Notes under the pieces: generated by a model
The model's input: only the letters and a program-made list of their open reading frames with translations
Told to the model about the DNA's origin: nothing
The model's database searches: none
Assembly (NCBI RefSeq): GCF_001937445.1
Contig: NZ_MSKS01000016.1
Location: 1-64,000 of the forward strand
Length of the DNA stretch: 64,000 nucleotides
Direction: 5' to 3'
Source of the DNA: Actinomyces oris
GTDB lineage: Bacteria > Actinomycetota > Actinomycetes > Actinomycetales > Actinomycetaceae
Position numbers and translations under genes: made by a program
Part shown: positions 45,818 through 54,064 of the stretch, piece after piece
Numbering within the stretch: the stretch's first letter is position 1
Layout: every line of letters starts with the position of its first letter

Positions 45818-45918
45818 GAGCTTCTCCTGACTCGTGAAGGCACCCGTGCGGATCTGCTGGCGTTCCCGTCGACACCGGTTCGCGCGGCCGTCGCGGACAG
45901 TGCGGCACCACACTTCAG

Positions 45919-45963
45919 AAGGTGCCTGTTGTATCTTGACGACATCAAAACTACAGGCACCTT
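45919..45963 (-). promoter_or_regulatory. Operator pair of 11-bp inverted arms in the marR/recQ gap
   Basis: AAGGTGCCTGT (45919-45929) and ACAGGCACCTT (45953-45963) are perfect inverted arms. Between them lies TTGACGACATCAA (45935-45947), itself nearly palindromic. A minus-strand promoter TTGACC-16-TGTAGT overlaps the right arm, so the bound regulator would block its own gene. Confidence 0.65.
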
Positions 45964-45986
45964 CCGATTTTGGTCAAGGAGTTATG

Positions 45987-45998
45987 ACAGGTACCTGT
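45987..45998. promoter_or_regulatory. Perfect 12-bp palindrome ACAGGTACCTGT
   Basis: Same half-site (ACAGGYACCT) as the operator pair 24 bases away. It lies upstream of the minus-strand -35. The rest of 45818-46145, a 328-base gap, contains only a -10-like TAGCGT (46134-46139) suited to a leaderless recQ mRNA. Confidence 0.6.
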
Positions 45999-46145
45999 AT
46001 GCTGTGAGTCACTTTTCAACCGGTGTCTGGCCGCACCGGTCCCGGAACCTGTGTCGACAGCCGCAGCCGCGCAGACACGTCGATGGACGTCAGTGGAATC
46101 CGGTAGTCGGCAGTGGAAGTCAGCGGCCGGCGTTAGCGTTGCAGC

Positions 46146-48452
46146 ATGTCTCAGACGACCATGACATCGGGATCCCCAGGGATGGGCAGCCCTGTTCGCG
46201 AGCGCGCCGAGGCCGTCCTGCGCGAGCTCGTTGGTCGCAGCGACGCGCACCTGCGTGAGGACCAGTGGCGGGCGATCGAGGCGCTTGTCATCGCACGCCG
46301 CCGCGCGCTGGTGGTCCAGCGCACCGGGTGGGGCAAGTCGGCGGTGTACTTCGTGGCGACGGTCCTGCTGCGAGAGGGCTGGGGAGCCTGGCGTCCGGGC
46401 GTCCCGCCGCCCTCCCCCGGTGCGCGCTCCGGCACCGGGGCCAGCGTCATCATCTCGCCGCTGCTGGCCCTCATGCGTGACCAGGTCACTGCCGCAGGCC
46501 GCGCCGGGATCCGGGCCGTGACCATGAATTCGGCCAACGTCACCCAGTGGGATGAGATTCAGGCCCAGGTGGCCGCCGGTGAGGTCGATGTCCTGCTGGT
46601 CTCCCCGGAGCGTCTCAACAACCCGGTCTTCCGCGATGAGGTGCTCCCCCATCTGGCTGCGAGCGCCGCGCTGGTGGTCATTGACGAGGCCCACTGCATC
46701 TCGGACTGGGGCCATGACTTTCGCCCCGACTACCGGCGCATCGGCACCCTGCTGGCCGGCCTGCCGCCGCGCACCCCGGTTCTGGCGACGACGGCGACCG
46801 CGAACCACCGGGTCAGCGCCGACGTCGCTGAACAGCTGGGGGCGTCCCTGGAGGAAGGCGGGGCAGGCGGCGAGCAGGTCCTGGTGCTGCGGGGGTCCCT
46901 GGAGCGCGACTCTCTCCACCTGGGGGTCAGGATGCTGCCGGATGCCGCCTCCCGCCTGGCCTGGCTGGCCGCCTACATCCGCCGCACTCCCGGCAGCGGC
47001 ATCGTCTACTGCCTGACGGTCTCGGCGGCGCAGGAGGTCGCCGAGTACCTGCGTGCGGCAGGTGCGGAGGTGGCCGCCTACACGGGGCAGACCGACGCCA
47101 CCGAGCGCGAGCGCCTGGAGGAGGACCTCAAGGCCAACCGGGTCAGGGCGCTGGTGGCCACCTCCGCTCTGGGGATGGGCTTCGACAAGCCGGACCTGGC
47201 CTTCGTGGTGCACGTGGGGGCTCCGTCCTCACCGGTGAGCTACTACCAGCAGGTGGGCCGCGCCGGTCGTGGTGTGCAGCGGGCTGAGGTGGTCCTGCTG
47301 CCCGGCCCGGAGGACCGGGCCATCTGGGAGTGGTTCGGCTCGCAAGGCTTCCCGCCCGAGGAGCAGGTTCGCGTGGTCCTGGACGCCCTGGAGGAGCGCA
47401 GGGCCGGGGGCGGTGGGGCGGCGTCCACAGCGGTGCTGGAGACGGTGACCTCGTTGCGACGCAGCCGGCTGGAGTCCACGCTCAAGGTCCTTGACGTTGA
47501 CGGCGCCGTGCGCCGGGTTCGTGGCGGTTGGGAGTCCACTGGCCGGCCCTGGTGCTACGACGCCGAGCGTTATGCGCGAGTCGAGGCCGCGCGCCGGGCC
47601 GAGCAGGAGGCGATGCTCACCTATGAGCGTCTCGGGGCCGTTCCTGCCCCCGGGCAGGGCTCGTCCCCCTGCCGGATGGCCTTCTTAAGGTCGGTGCTCG
47701 ATGACCCCCAGCTTGAGCCGGGATGGCGCTGCGGAACCTGCGACCTGTGCGGGGGCCTGGACCTGCCTGACGCCCCCGACCAGGAGCAGGTCGGTGCCGC
47801 CCGAGCGGCGCTGGGGCGCGCAGGGGTCGAGCTGCGGGCACGCCGCCAGTGGCCCACCGGGATGGACCGACTGGGCCTGAGCCATCTCAAGGGCCGCATC
47901 GGAGCCGACCGTCAGGCTGCGACCGGGCTGGCGGTGGGCAGGCTGGATGGGTTGGGGACCTCGGTGGCGCTGCGCGAGCTGGTGTCCTCCGCCGCCGACG
48001 GCGAGGTCCCGGTGGTGATCAGGCCTCAGGTGCTTGAGGCGGTGGACCGGCTCGCTGAGATCATCCGCAATGAGCAGGACGCCGCCGAGGTGAGCCGTCC
48101 GAGCCGGCCACCGGCCGTCGTCGTCGTGGACTCCCGCACCCGCCCCAGCATGGTCCGCCAGCTGGGGCACGCCGTGGCCACACGGCTGGGCGCACAGGCC
48201 CTGGGCGTCGTGGGTCTGGCCGGTCAGGATCCGCCGCAGCACGATGTGGGCTCTGCATTTCGCCTGGCACAGGTGGCCCGAAGCCTGACGCTCCAGGAGT
48301 GGGCGACTCAGGCCCTTGACGAGCTGCGCGAGCGCGTCGTGGTCCTCGTGGACGACTGGAGCGACTCAGGCTGGACGCTCACGCTATCGGCCTTCCTCCT
48401 GCGTGAGGCGGGGGCGGCGGCGGTCCACCCCTTCGTCCTGGCGCAGAGGTAG
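46146..48452 (+). CDS. RecQ-family DNA helicase with C-terminal PRTase-like domain
   Basis: 768 residues. Helicase motif I is QRTGWGKSAVYF, a variant of the RecQ TGxGKS loop; motif II VVIDEAHCISDWGHDFRPDY is pure RecQ; motifs V-VI include MGFDKPDLAFVVHVG and YYQQVGRAGRG. A C-rich zinc-binding segment (WRCGTCDLCGG) follows. The last 110 residues differ: PAVVVVDSRTRPSMVRQLGHAVA and VVVLVDDWSDSGWTLTLSAFLLREAGA have the PRPP-loop pattern of phosphoribosyltransferases in place of an HRDC domain. No ribosome site; probably leaderless. Confidence 0.92.
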   Translation: MSQTTMTSGSPGMGSPVRERAEAVLRELVGRSDAHLREDQWRAIEALVIARRRALVVQRTGWGKSAVYFVATVLLREGWGAWRPGVPPPSPGARSGTGASVIISPLLALMRDQVTAAGRAGIRAVTMNSANVTQWDEIQAQVAAGEVDVLLVSPERLNNPVFRDEVLPHLAASAALVVIDEAHCISDWGHDFRPDYRRIGTLLAGLPPRTPVLATTATANHRVSADVAEQLGASLEEGGAGGEQVLVLRGSLERDSLHLGVRMLPDAASRLAWLAAYIRRTPGSGIVYCLTVSAAQEVAEYLRAAGAEVAAYTGQTDATERERLEEDLKANRVRALVATSALGMGFDKPDLAFVVHVGAPSSPVSYYQQVGRAGRGVQRAEVVLLPGPEDRAIWEWFGSQGFPPEEQVRVVLDALEERRAGGGGAASTAVLETVTSLRRSRLESTLKVLDVDGAVRRVRGGWESTGRPWCYDAERYARVEAARRAEQEAMLTYERLGAVPAPGQGSSPCRMAFLRSVLDDPQLEPGWRCGTCDLCGGLDLPDAPDQEQVGAARAALGRAGVELRARRQWPTGMDRLGLSHLKGRIGADRQAATGLAVGRLDGLGTSVALRELVSSAADGEVPVVIRPQVLEAVDRLAEIIRNEQDAAEVSRPSRPPAVVVVDSRTRPSMVRQLGHAVATRLGAQALGVVGLAGQDPPQHDVGSAFRLAQVARSLTLQEWATQALDELRERVVVLVDDWSDSGWTLTLSAFLLREAGAAAVHPFVLAQR

Positions 48453-48495
48453 GGGCCGGTGGGCGATGCCTGAACAGGCATCGCCCACCGGCCCC
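48452..48495. terminator. Strong bidirectional hairpin between recQ and the polysaccharide operon
   Basis: A perfect 21-bp inverted repeat with a 2-base loop starts at the last base of the recQ stop codon and ends 22 bases before the convergent lipoprotein gene. No U tract on either side. It can end transcription in both directions. Confidence 0.8.
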
Positions 48496-48517
48496 GAAGT
48501 CCTAGAAGCCCAGTGCC

Positions 48518-50011
48518 CTAGAAACCAGTGGAGACGGCGGCCAGTGCCGGAGCCACCTGGCCCCCAGGGGTTCCGACCTGGTCCTCGAGGTAGTACCACC
48601 AGAAGGGGGCTCCCCAGGCATCGGATCGCCCCAGTGCCGCGCCGGTGACATGCTCGGCGACGGCGGTGCGGGCCACCGCGGGGTCGGAGGCCGAGCCGAA
48701 CCACCAGGGGCCGGTGTTGAGGTCCTCGCCCCCGTACCCGAGCTCGGTCACGGCAAGCCGGGAGGAGGCGAAGGCGGCCTCCAGGGTGCTCAGGATCCGG
48801 TCAGCTGCTGTACCCAGCGGATGGAGCTGGGGGTAGACCGACAGTCCCACGACGTCAACCAGCTCCCTGATCGATGCGGGGATCTCCTTGGCGGCATAGC
48901 TGAACAGGGAGTACGCCGGGTCCGCCTGCCCGAGCTGGTAGTACAGGGTCAGCACCGTCGTGGCGCTGGTGCGCTCACGCACAGCCTTAGCCGCTCGCTG
49001 GGCCTTGGCCACCGGCCCGGCGCCCAACCAGTCCCCTCCGATCTCGTTACCGACCTCCCAGGCGTCGACGTTGGGAAGCGCCTTGATGAGGGTGTCGACC
49101 CGAGTGTCCCAGGCGGAGTCGGTCAGGGAGACCATGTCGTGGGAGTCGCAGATCTGGGCCAGGGCCTGACCGCCCTGCGCGTGCAGGGCCTCCACCGTGC
49201 TGCGCCAGCCGGCCATCTCCTCGGCGTCATTGGGGTCACCGATCACGAGACGGGCCGACACCTTCCGCTTGCCGCCTCCGGGGCCGCTGGGGGCCAGCGC
49301 GGCGGCAACCTCCGCGGACGTGGGCACCCGAGTGAAGGTCACTCCGATGACGGCGTCCTGCGGCGCCTGAGCGGCCAGCGCCCGGTCCAGGGAGAGCTGG
49401 GCCCCTGCGGCCGACTCCAGGGCGGAGTTCGCCAGGCGGCCCCGCTCCGTCCAGGACTGGGCCTTGGAACAGGCGTCCAGGGACTGCTGGGCGGAGGCGC
49501 GCAGCTTTCCCGCCTCGTCAGCACCCTTGAAGCCCTTCGCGGTGGCCTGCTGGAGGCGCTCGGGCTGCCTCTCGTGGAGGGTTCGGGCCGCCAGCTCCAG
49601 GAGATCATGCTCGCCAGAGGCCGGCAGATCCGCCATGAGTGCCGAGTACCCGTGGCTGGTCGGCCACGACATGGTCAGAGTGCACTCGCGTCCGGTGGGC
49701 ACATCGATGCCGACGGCACCGCCCTCGTCCTGGTAGAGCGGGCCGACGGCGATGACCTCCAGGGTCTTGGCATCCAGCAGCGCGTCGTCATAGCCGACCT
49801 CGCCCTTGCCGTTGGACTGAATGCGTCGCAGCGCCTCGAGGTTGAGGGCGTTGCCCTGAGCATCACTGATGTGAAGGCTCAGGTGGGTGGTGGCCCCGTC
49901 CCCCACGGCCGGCGGGATCACGTTCGCGTGCCCGCAGGAGGACACTGACGCTCCCAGAATGCCAGTACCCAGGAGCGCCAGTATCCCTCTGCGGTTGGTC
50001 TCGAATGTCAT
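48518..50011 (-). CDS. Glycosidase-like TIM-barrel lipoprotein
   Basis: 497 residues. Signal NRRGILALLGTGILGASVSSCG has a twin-Arg and a lipobox Cys at about residue 26, so it is a lipoprotein on the outside. The C-terminal half reads like a clan A glycoside hydrolase: VDAWEVGNEIGGDWLG (candidate acid/base Glu after Asn), VVGLSVYPQLHP, and SSRLAVTELGYGGED (candidate nucleophile Glu). The N-terminal 200 residues are a separate all-beta plus helical region. I cannot name a GH family. It closes the polysaccharide operon, 94 bases after the DUF2334 gene, and could trim or release the polymer. Confidence 0.65.
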   Translation of the reverse strand: MTFETNRRGILALLGTGILGASVSSCGHANVIPPAVGDGATTHLSLHISDAQGNALNLEALRRIQSNGKGEVGYDDALLDAKTLEVIAVGPLYQDEGGAVGIDVPTGRECTLTMSWPTSHGYSALMADLPASGEHDLLELAARTLHERQPERLQQATAKGFKGADEAGKLRASAQQSLDACSKAQSWTERGRLANSALESAAGAQLSLDRALAAQAPQDAVIGVTFTRVPTSAEVAAALAPSGPGGGKRKVSARLVIGDPNDAEEMAGWRSTVEALHAQGGQALAQICDSHDMVSLTDSAWDTRVDTLIKALPNVDAWEVGNEIGGDWLGAGPVAKAQRAAKAVRERTSATTVLTLYYQLGQADPAYSLFSYAAKEIPASIRELVDVVGLSVYPQLHPLGTAADRILSTLEAAFASSRLAVTELGYGGEDLNTGPWWFGSASDPAVARTAVAEHVTGAALGRSDAWGAPFWWYYLEDQVGTPGGQVAPALAAVSTGF

Positions 50012-50105
50012 GGAAGCAGTATTCCAGTCTTGTGAGAGACATTTCGACCGAACGGTCTCATGTCCGTGATTCCGAGACCGCTGAATCTCACAGTCGGCGT
50101 CGTGG

Positions 50106-52061
50106 TCATCTCAGCTCCGAGGCCGGCACGAAGGTGTACCCCTCGGCCTTGATGCCGGCGACGATCTTCTTCAGCTCGGCCAGCGGGTAGTAGGGGTGGA
50201 AGAAGAAGCTGGCGGTGGCGTGAGTGTTGACCAGGTTGAGCTTGGCGGCGTCGATGATCTCCTGAGCCAGGCGCGGCGGGTGCTGGTTGATCTCGTTGGG
50301 CTCGAAGTTGCCCAGGTTCTCGGGCAGGACGTGGGCCCCGTAGGGGTCGTTGACCGCGTAGGGGAAGAACTGCCCGTAGTAGTCGAACGGACCGGCCTGG
50401 GTGTTGGTCAGGGTGCCGGCGTAGAGGAGCTCGCGCTCGTAGCGCACCGGGTAGTGCTCGCCGATTCCGTAGTAGGCCTCACGGGTGGCCGAGTAGTGCG
50501 GGGTCTCGAAGATCTCCGGAGTCGGCAGGTCGACCTCCCCGAAGATCTGGCGTCCCTGATCCACGCGCTCGGAGGCCCATTCCTGGGAGGTACCGGGCAG
50601 GGCGCCCCCGATCTGGACGAAGGACTTGTCCTGGCAGTCGATGGCCGGGGCCTTGGTGTCGTTGGTGGCCGAGCACCACGAGCGGATGAACTCGAAGTCG
50701 TCGGCGGAGACGGCGTTGTAGGGGTTGTCCAGGGTCCCGAACTGGTGAGTGGTGCCGTGCTGAACGATCGTTCCGCCCTTGTTCACCGCGTCCTGGATGA
50801 CGGCCACCAGCTCCGGGGCGTCCTCAAGAGTGAGCTCCTTGGGCTCCCCGTCGTTCTCAGTGCCCTTGGGGTCGATGTACTTGGGCACCACGGCCATCTG
50901 GAAGGGCACGTTCTGGCTGTAGAAATAGTCGACGATCGCCTGCAGCTCCTCGGGGTCGCTGTCCGGGGTCACGTCCTCCAGGCGCACAGCGGCCTGACGG
51001 AACTGCTGGGCACCGGGCTGGAGGAAGTCCAGGAGGATGTCGGCGGCTGCGATGTAGCGGTCCTGCTCACCCAGGTAGGTCAGAGGGATCTCACCGATGA
51101 AGGTCATTCCCGAGGAGCTGACCGCCCAGGGGAAGGAGCTGGTGCCGGACTGGGCGACGGAGGCGCAGGCGGTGGCCGCTCCGCCGGGCTTGGAGCACTC
51201 GGCGCGCCCGAGGACCTTGACGTCCTTCTCGCGGGTGATGTGTGGGGCGATGATGCCACCGGTGTTGAGCTCGTTGCGCTTCAGGGAGGCGCCGTTGTAG
51301 CTGATCTTGGTGACCCGGTCAGTGGAGTCGATGTAGGAGGTGGCGGCGTCCCAGCCGTAGCGCTGGGTGAAGGCGGCGCGGTCGGCGTCGGTCTTGGCCA
51401 GCTGCCAGATGTTGAAGCCGGACCACATGACCGGGATGTTGCCGGTCAGGGTGTCGTCGATGAAGGCCCGCGGCAGGGGCTCGTCGTAGGTGGAGCCGAT
51501 GTAGACCACGTTAGTGAAGCGACCGGCCAGGCCGGCGACGTAGTCCTTGACCGGGAGGGTCGTCACGGTCCCGGAGTGGCTGGCCAGGGTGCCCATGCTC
51601 AGGGCGTAGTACTCCCCCAGCTTGGCGTAGTCACCGGTGGTGTCGAACAGAACCAGGGTCGATGCCGGCCCCGCCTCCTGGTTGGAGAAGGTCACCGCGC
51701 CGGCAGGAACCTCGGGCGCGTTCTGCTTCAGGTCACGGATCTTGACCTGTCCCGCGGCGGGCGCGGGCTTGTTGAGGTCCACGTCTGCCTGCTTGTCGCC
51801 CTTGAGGGGGAGCTCCTTCTTGGCCGCAGCGGCCGGCTCGGGCGGAGCCGGAAGCGGTTTCTTGGCCGGGTCGGCGTCGTTGGCCTGGGCCCCGCCGGCG
51901 GGCTTGGCCGCGGCGGCCTGGACCGCCACGGGAGGCTGCGCGCCAGCGGTGGGGGCGGCCTGAGCAGGGCCCACCGCGGCGATGGAGCTGCCCAGGCACA
52001 CCGCGATGGCGGCCAGTGCGCAGCGGCGTCGTCGTGCAGACACAAGGGTCGGGAGGATCAT
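50106..52061 (-). CDS. Secreted DUF2334 deacetylase-like protein
   Basis: 651 residues, ATG 52059-52061. Sec signal (ALAAIAVCLGSSIAAVGPAQA) then an 80-residue Ala/Pro/Lys-rich linker, then a beta domain, and from residue about 360 a DUF2334 domain, a relative of polysaccharide deacetylases (CE4). Putative catalytic set: Asp in RLEDVTPDSD, metal His pair in QHGTTHQF (435 and 439), ETPHY (about 519-523) and FFFHPYYP (about 622). All expected residues are present, so it is probably active on an N-acetyl sugar polymer outside the cell. ATGA overlap with the epimerase gene. Confidence 0.8.
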   Translation of the reverse strand: MILPTLVSARRRRCALAAIAVCLGSSIAAVGPAQAAPTAGAQPPVAVQAAAAKPAGGAQANDADPAKKPLPAPPEPAAAAKKELPLKGDKQADVDLNKPAPAAGQVKIRDLKQNAPEVPAGAVTFSNQEAGPASTLVLFDTTGDYAKLGEYYALSMGTLASHSGTVTTLPVKDYVAGLAGRFTNVVYIGSTYDEPLPRAFIDDTLTGNIPVMWSGFNIWQLAKTDADRAAFTQRYGWDAATSYIDSTDRVTKISYNGASLKRNELNTGGIIAPHITREKDVKVLGRAECSKPGGAATACASVAQSGTSSFPWAVSSSGMTFIGEIPLTYLGEQDRYIAAADILLDFLQPGAQQFRQAAVRLEDVTPDSDPEELQAIVDYFYSQNVPFQMAVVPKYIDPKGTENDGEPKELTLEDAPELVAVIQDAVNKGGTIVQHGTTHQFGTLDNPYNAVSADDFEFIRSWCSATNDTKAPAIDCQDKSFVQIGGALPGTSQEWASERVDQGRQIFGEVDLPTPEIFETPHYSATREAYYGIGEHYPVRYERELLYAGTLTNTQAGPFDYYGQFFPYAVNDPYGAHVLPENLGNFEPNEINQHPPRLAQEIIDAAKLNLVNTHATASFFFHPYYPLAELKKIVAGIKAEGYTFVPASELR

Positions 52062-53260
52062 GAACGCTCCTTCGATGAGGTGGGAACAGGTTCGAACTCG
52101 GGAAGGGGGACACCGCGGCCGAACAGGGCTGCGGTGGCGGCCAGGATGCGCTTGCACGCGTGTCCGTCACCGTAGGGGTTGGCGGCCTGGGCCATGGCTG
52201 TGTAGGCCGTCTCGTCGGTCAGCAGGGTGGAGACCCTCTCAACGATGCGCTCCTCGTCGGTTCCGACCAGCTCGGCGACCCCGAAGGCGACGGCCTCGGG
52301 ACGCTCGGTGTTGTCCCGCATGACCAGGACGGGCTTGGACAGCGCGGGGGCCTCCTCCTGGACGCCGCCGGAGTCGGTCAGCACGACGTCGCAGCGGTCG
52401 ATGAGTGCGCAGAAGGCGCCGTACTCCAGTGGGTCGCACCAGATGACGTTGGCATGGCCCTCGATCTGAGGCAGGAGGTCCTCGCGAACCTTGGGGTTGC
52501 GGTGGACCGGCAGCACGAAGAGCACCTCGGGATGCCTGTCGGCCAGGCGCGCGACGGCGCGGCCGATGGCCCGCATCGGCTCGCCCCAGGACTCACGGCG
52601 GTGGGCGGTGACGAGCACGACTCGCCGGGAGGCGTCCTTCAGTGCTGCGGCCAGCTCCTCATCCGGTGGCGGGACCCGGCGGTCGACGGCGACCAGGAGC
52701 GCGTCGATGACCGTGTTGCCGGTGACGCTGACGGTCTGCGGGTCGGTGTTCTCGCGCAGCAGGTTGTCCCGGCTGGTGGTGGTGGGGCACAGGTGCAACG
52801 TGGTCACCTGGCTGATGAGCCGCCGGTTGGCCTCCTCGGGGAAGGGTGAGGAGATGTCCCCGGTGCGCAGGCCGGCCTCGACGTGGAGGACCGGCACCTC
52901 GTGGTAGAAGGCCGACAGCGCGGCGGCGAAGGCGGAGGTGGTGTCCCCCTGGACGATGACGGCGTCGGGCCGGTGGGCCTCGATCGCCCGCCCCACCCCT
53001 TGCAGACAGCGGTTGGTGATCTGGGTGAGGGTCTGCCCCGGCGAGTGGATGTCGAGGTCGTCGTCGGGCACGATTCCGAAGAACTCGTGCACCTGGTCGA
53101 GCATCTCACGGTGCTGCCCGGTAACGACGACGATCGGATTGAAACGCTCGTCGTCGCGCATGGCGGCCACCAGGGGGGCGAGCTTGATCGCCTCTGGGCG
53201 GGTGCCGTAGACGAGCATGACTCTCAGGGGGCCACCCGTTTGCGTGGAGTCGGTTGTCAT
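52058..53260 (-). CDS. wecB: UDP-N-acetylglucosamine 2-epimerase (non-hydrolysing)
   Basis: 400 residues from ATG 53258-53260, preceded by AGGAGAA. Makes UDP-ManNAc from UDP-GlcNAc. Motifs: MLVYGTRPEAIKLAPLV, VVTGQHREMLDQV, HVEAGLRTGD, VTAHRRESWGEP, VVLTDSGGVQEEAPALSKP. The operon setting says it supplies ManNAc for the surface polymer made by the GT2 synthase. Confidence 0.93.
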   Translation of the reverse strand: MTTDSTQTGGPLRVMLVYGTRPEAIKLAPLVAAMRDDERFNPIVVVTGQHREMLDQVHEFFGIVPDDDLDIHSPGQTLTQITNRCLQGVGRAIEAHRPDAVIVQGDTTSAFAAALSAFYHEVPVLHVEAGLRTGDISSPFPEEANRRLISQVTTLHLCPTTTSRDNLLRENTDPQTVSVTGNTVIDALLVAVDRRVPPPDEELAAALKDASRRVVLVTAHRRESWGEPMRAIGRAVARLADRHPEVLFVLPVHRNPKVREDLLPQIEGHANVIWCDPLEYGAFCALIDRCDVVLTDSGGVQEEAPALSKPVLVMRDNTERPEAVAFGVAELVGTDEERIVERVSTLLTDETAYTAMAQAANPYGDGHACKRILAATAALFGRGVPLPEFEPVPTSSKERS

Positions 53261-53344
53261 GGGGTTCTCCTGGTCGTGTGTCGGGAGTGGGACGAGGTGG
53301 GCCTCAGCGGTGGTTGAGTCCGGCGCTGTCGTCAAGGGCAGGCC

Positions 53345-54064
53345 TTACTTGTCCTCGGTGATCGGGGTGAAGGTGACGTCGGAGTCCTCGCAGTAGGCCG
53401 CCACGGTGCCGGAGCGGTAGGGGGACTGCTTGTCGGTGACGGTTCCGAGCTCCTGCCCGTCCACGATGATGGTGAAGGTGACTTCCGACGACTTGGTCGT
53501 GTCAATGGTGACGGTGACGTCGTGGCTCTCCCCGGGCGGGTAGACGGGTGTGTTGCCCGATGACAGGAATCGCTGGTATCCCGGGTAGGCGGTGTCCTGT
53601 TTGGAGACCTCCCAGCCGTTGGGCTTGAGGGCCAGAGCGTAGAAGTGGTTGTTGTCGGTGTAGTTCCACAGGAGCCAGGCGACCTCCCAGGCATTGGGCT
53701 CGCCGTCCTCTCGCAGCTGCTTGACGGTGGTCATCGTGGTGTGGATGGTCTGGACGCCTCCCGCCTCGATCTCGACCGTGGTGGAGGTGGCCAGACCGGC
53801 GTGGGTCGTGTCATGGGAGTTGGCCGACGTCGGCTTGAGGCGCAGCAGGCCCTCGGAGCACGAGGCCTCGCCATAACCATCGAAGATGATCTCCCACTGG
53901 GAGCAGTCCGGCGTCTCAGTCCCTGTCTCTCGGGCGTGGCAGTACACGGTGACTCCTAGAACCAGTGCCAGGACGCAGACCGTCAAGAGGGCGCGACGCA
54001 GGATCCTGCCGCGACGAGAACCGTCGACGGCTCCTGCATGCTGAGGCGCGTTGGCAACTGTCAT
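53345..54064 (-). CDS. Membrane-anchored LamG/DUF1080-like protein
   Basis: 239 residues: short basic N terminus, one membrane helix (ALLTVCVLALVLGVTVYC, about residues 25-42), then an extracellular beta-rich domain. WLLWNYTDNNHFYALALKPNGWEVSKQDT is the pattern of the concanavalin-like sugar-binding fold. Likely binds the polymer or holds the export complex; catalysis is not evident. ATGA overlap with the GT2 gene. Confidence 0.7.
   Translation of the reverse strand: MTVANAPQHAGAVDGSRRGRILRRALLTVCVLALVLGVTVYCHARETGTETPDCSQWEIIFDGYGEASCSEGLLRLKPTSANSHDTTHAGLATSTTVEIEAGGVQTIHTTMTTVKQLREDGEPNAWEVAWLLWNYTDNNHFYALALKPNGWEVSKQDTAYPGYQRFLSSGNTPVYPPGESHDVTVTIDTTKSSEVTFTIIVDGQELGTVTDKQSPYRSGTVAAYCEDSDVTFTPITEDK

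Noticed and set aside
50196-52175. 659-residue open frame on the plus strand opposite the DUF2334 gene
   Set aside because: Antisense shadow; the minus-strand product has a signal peptide and metal motifs.
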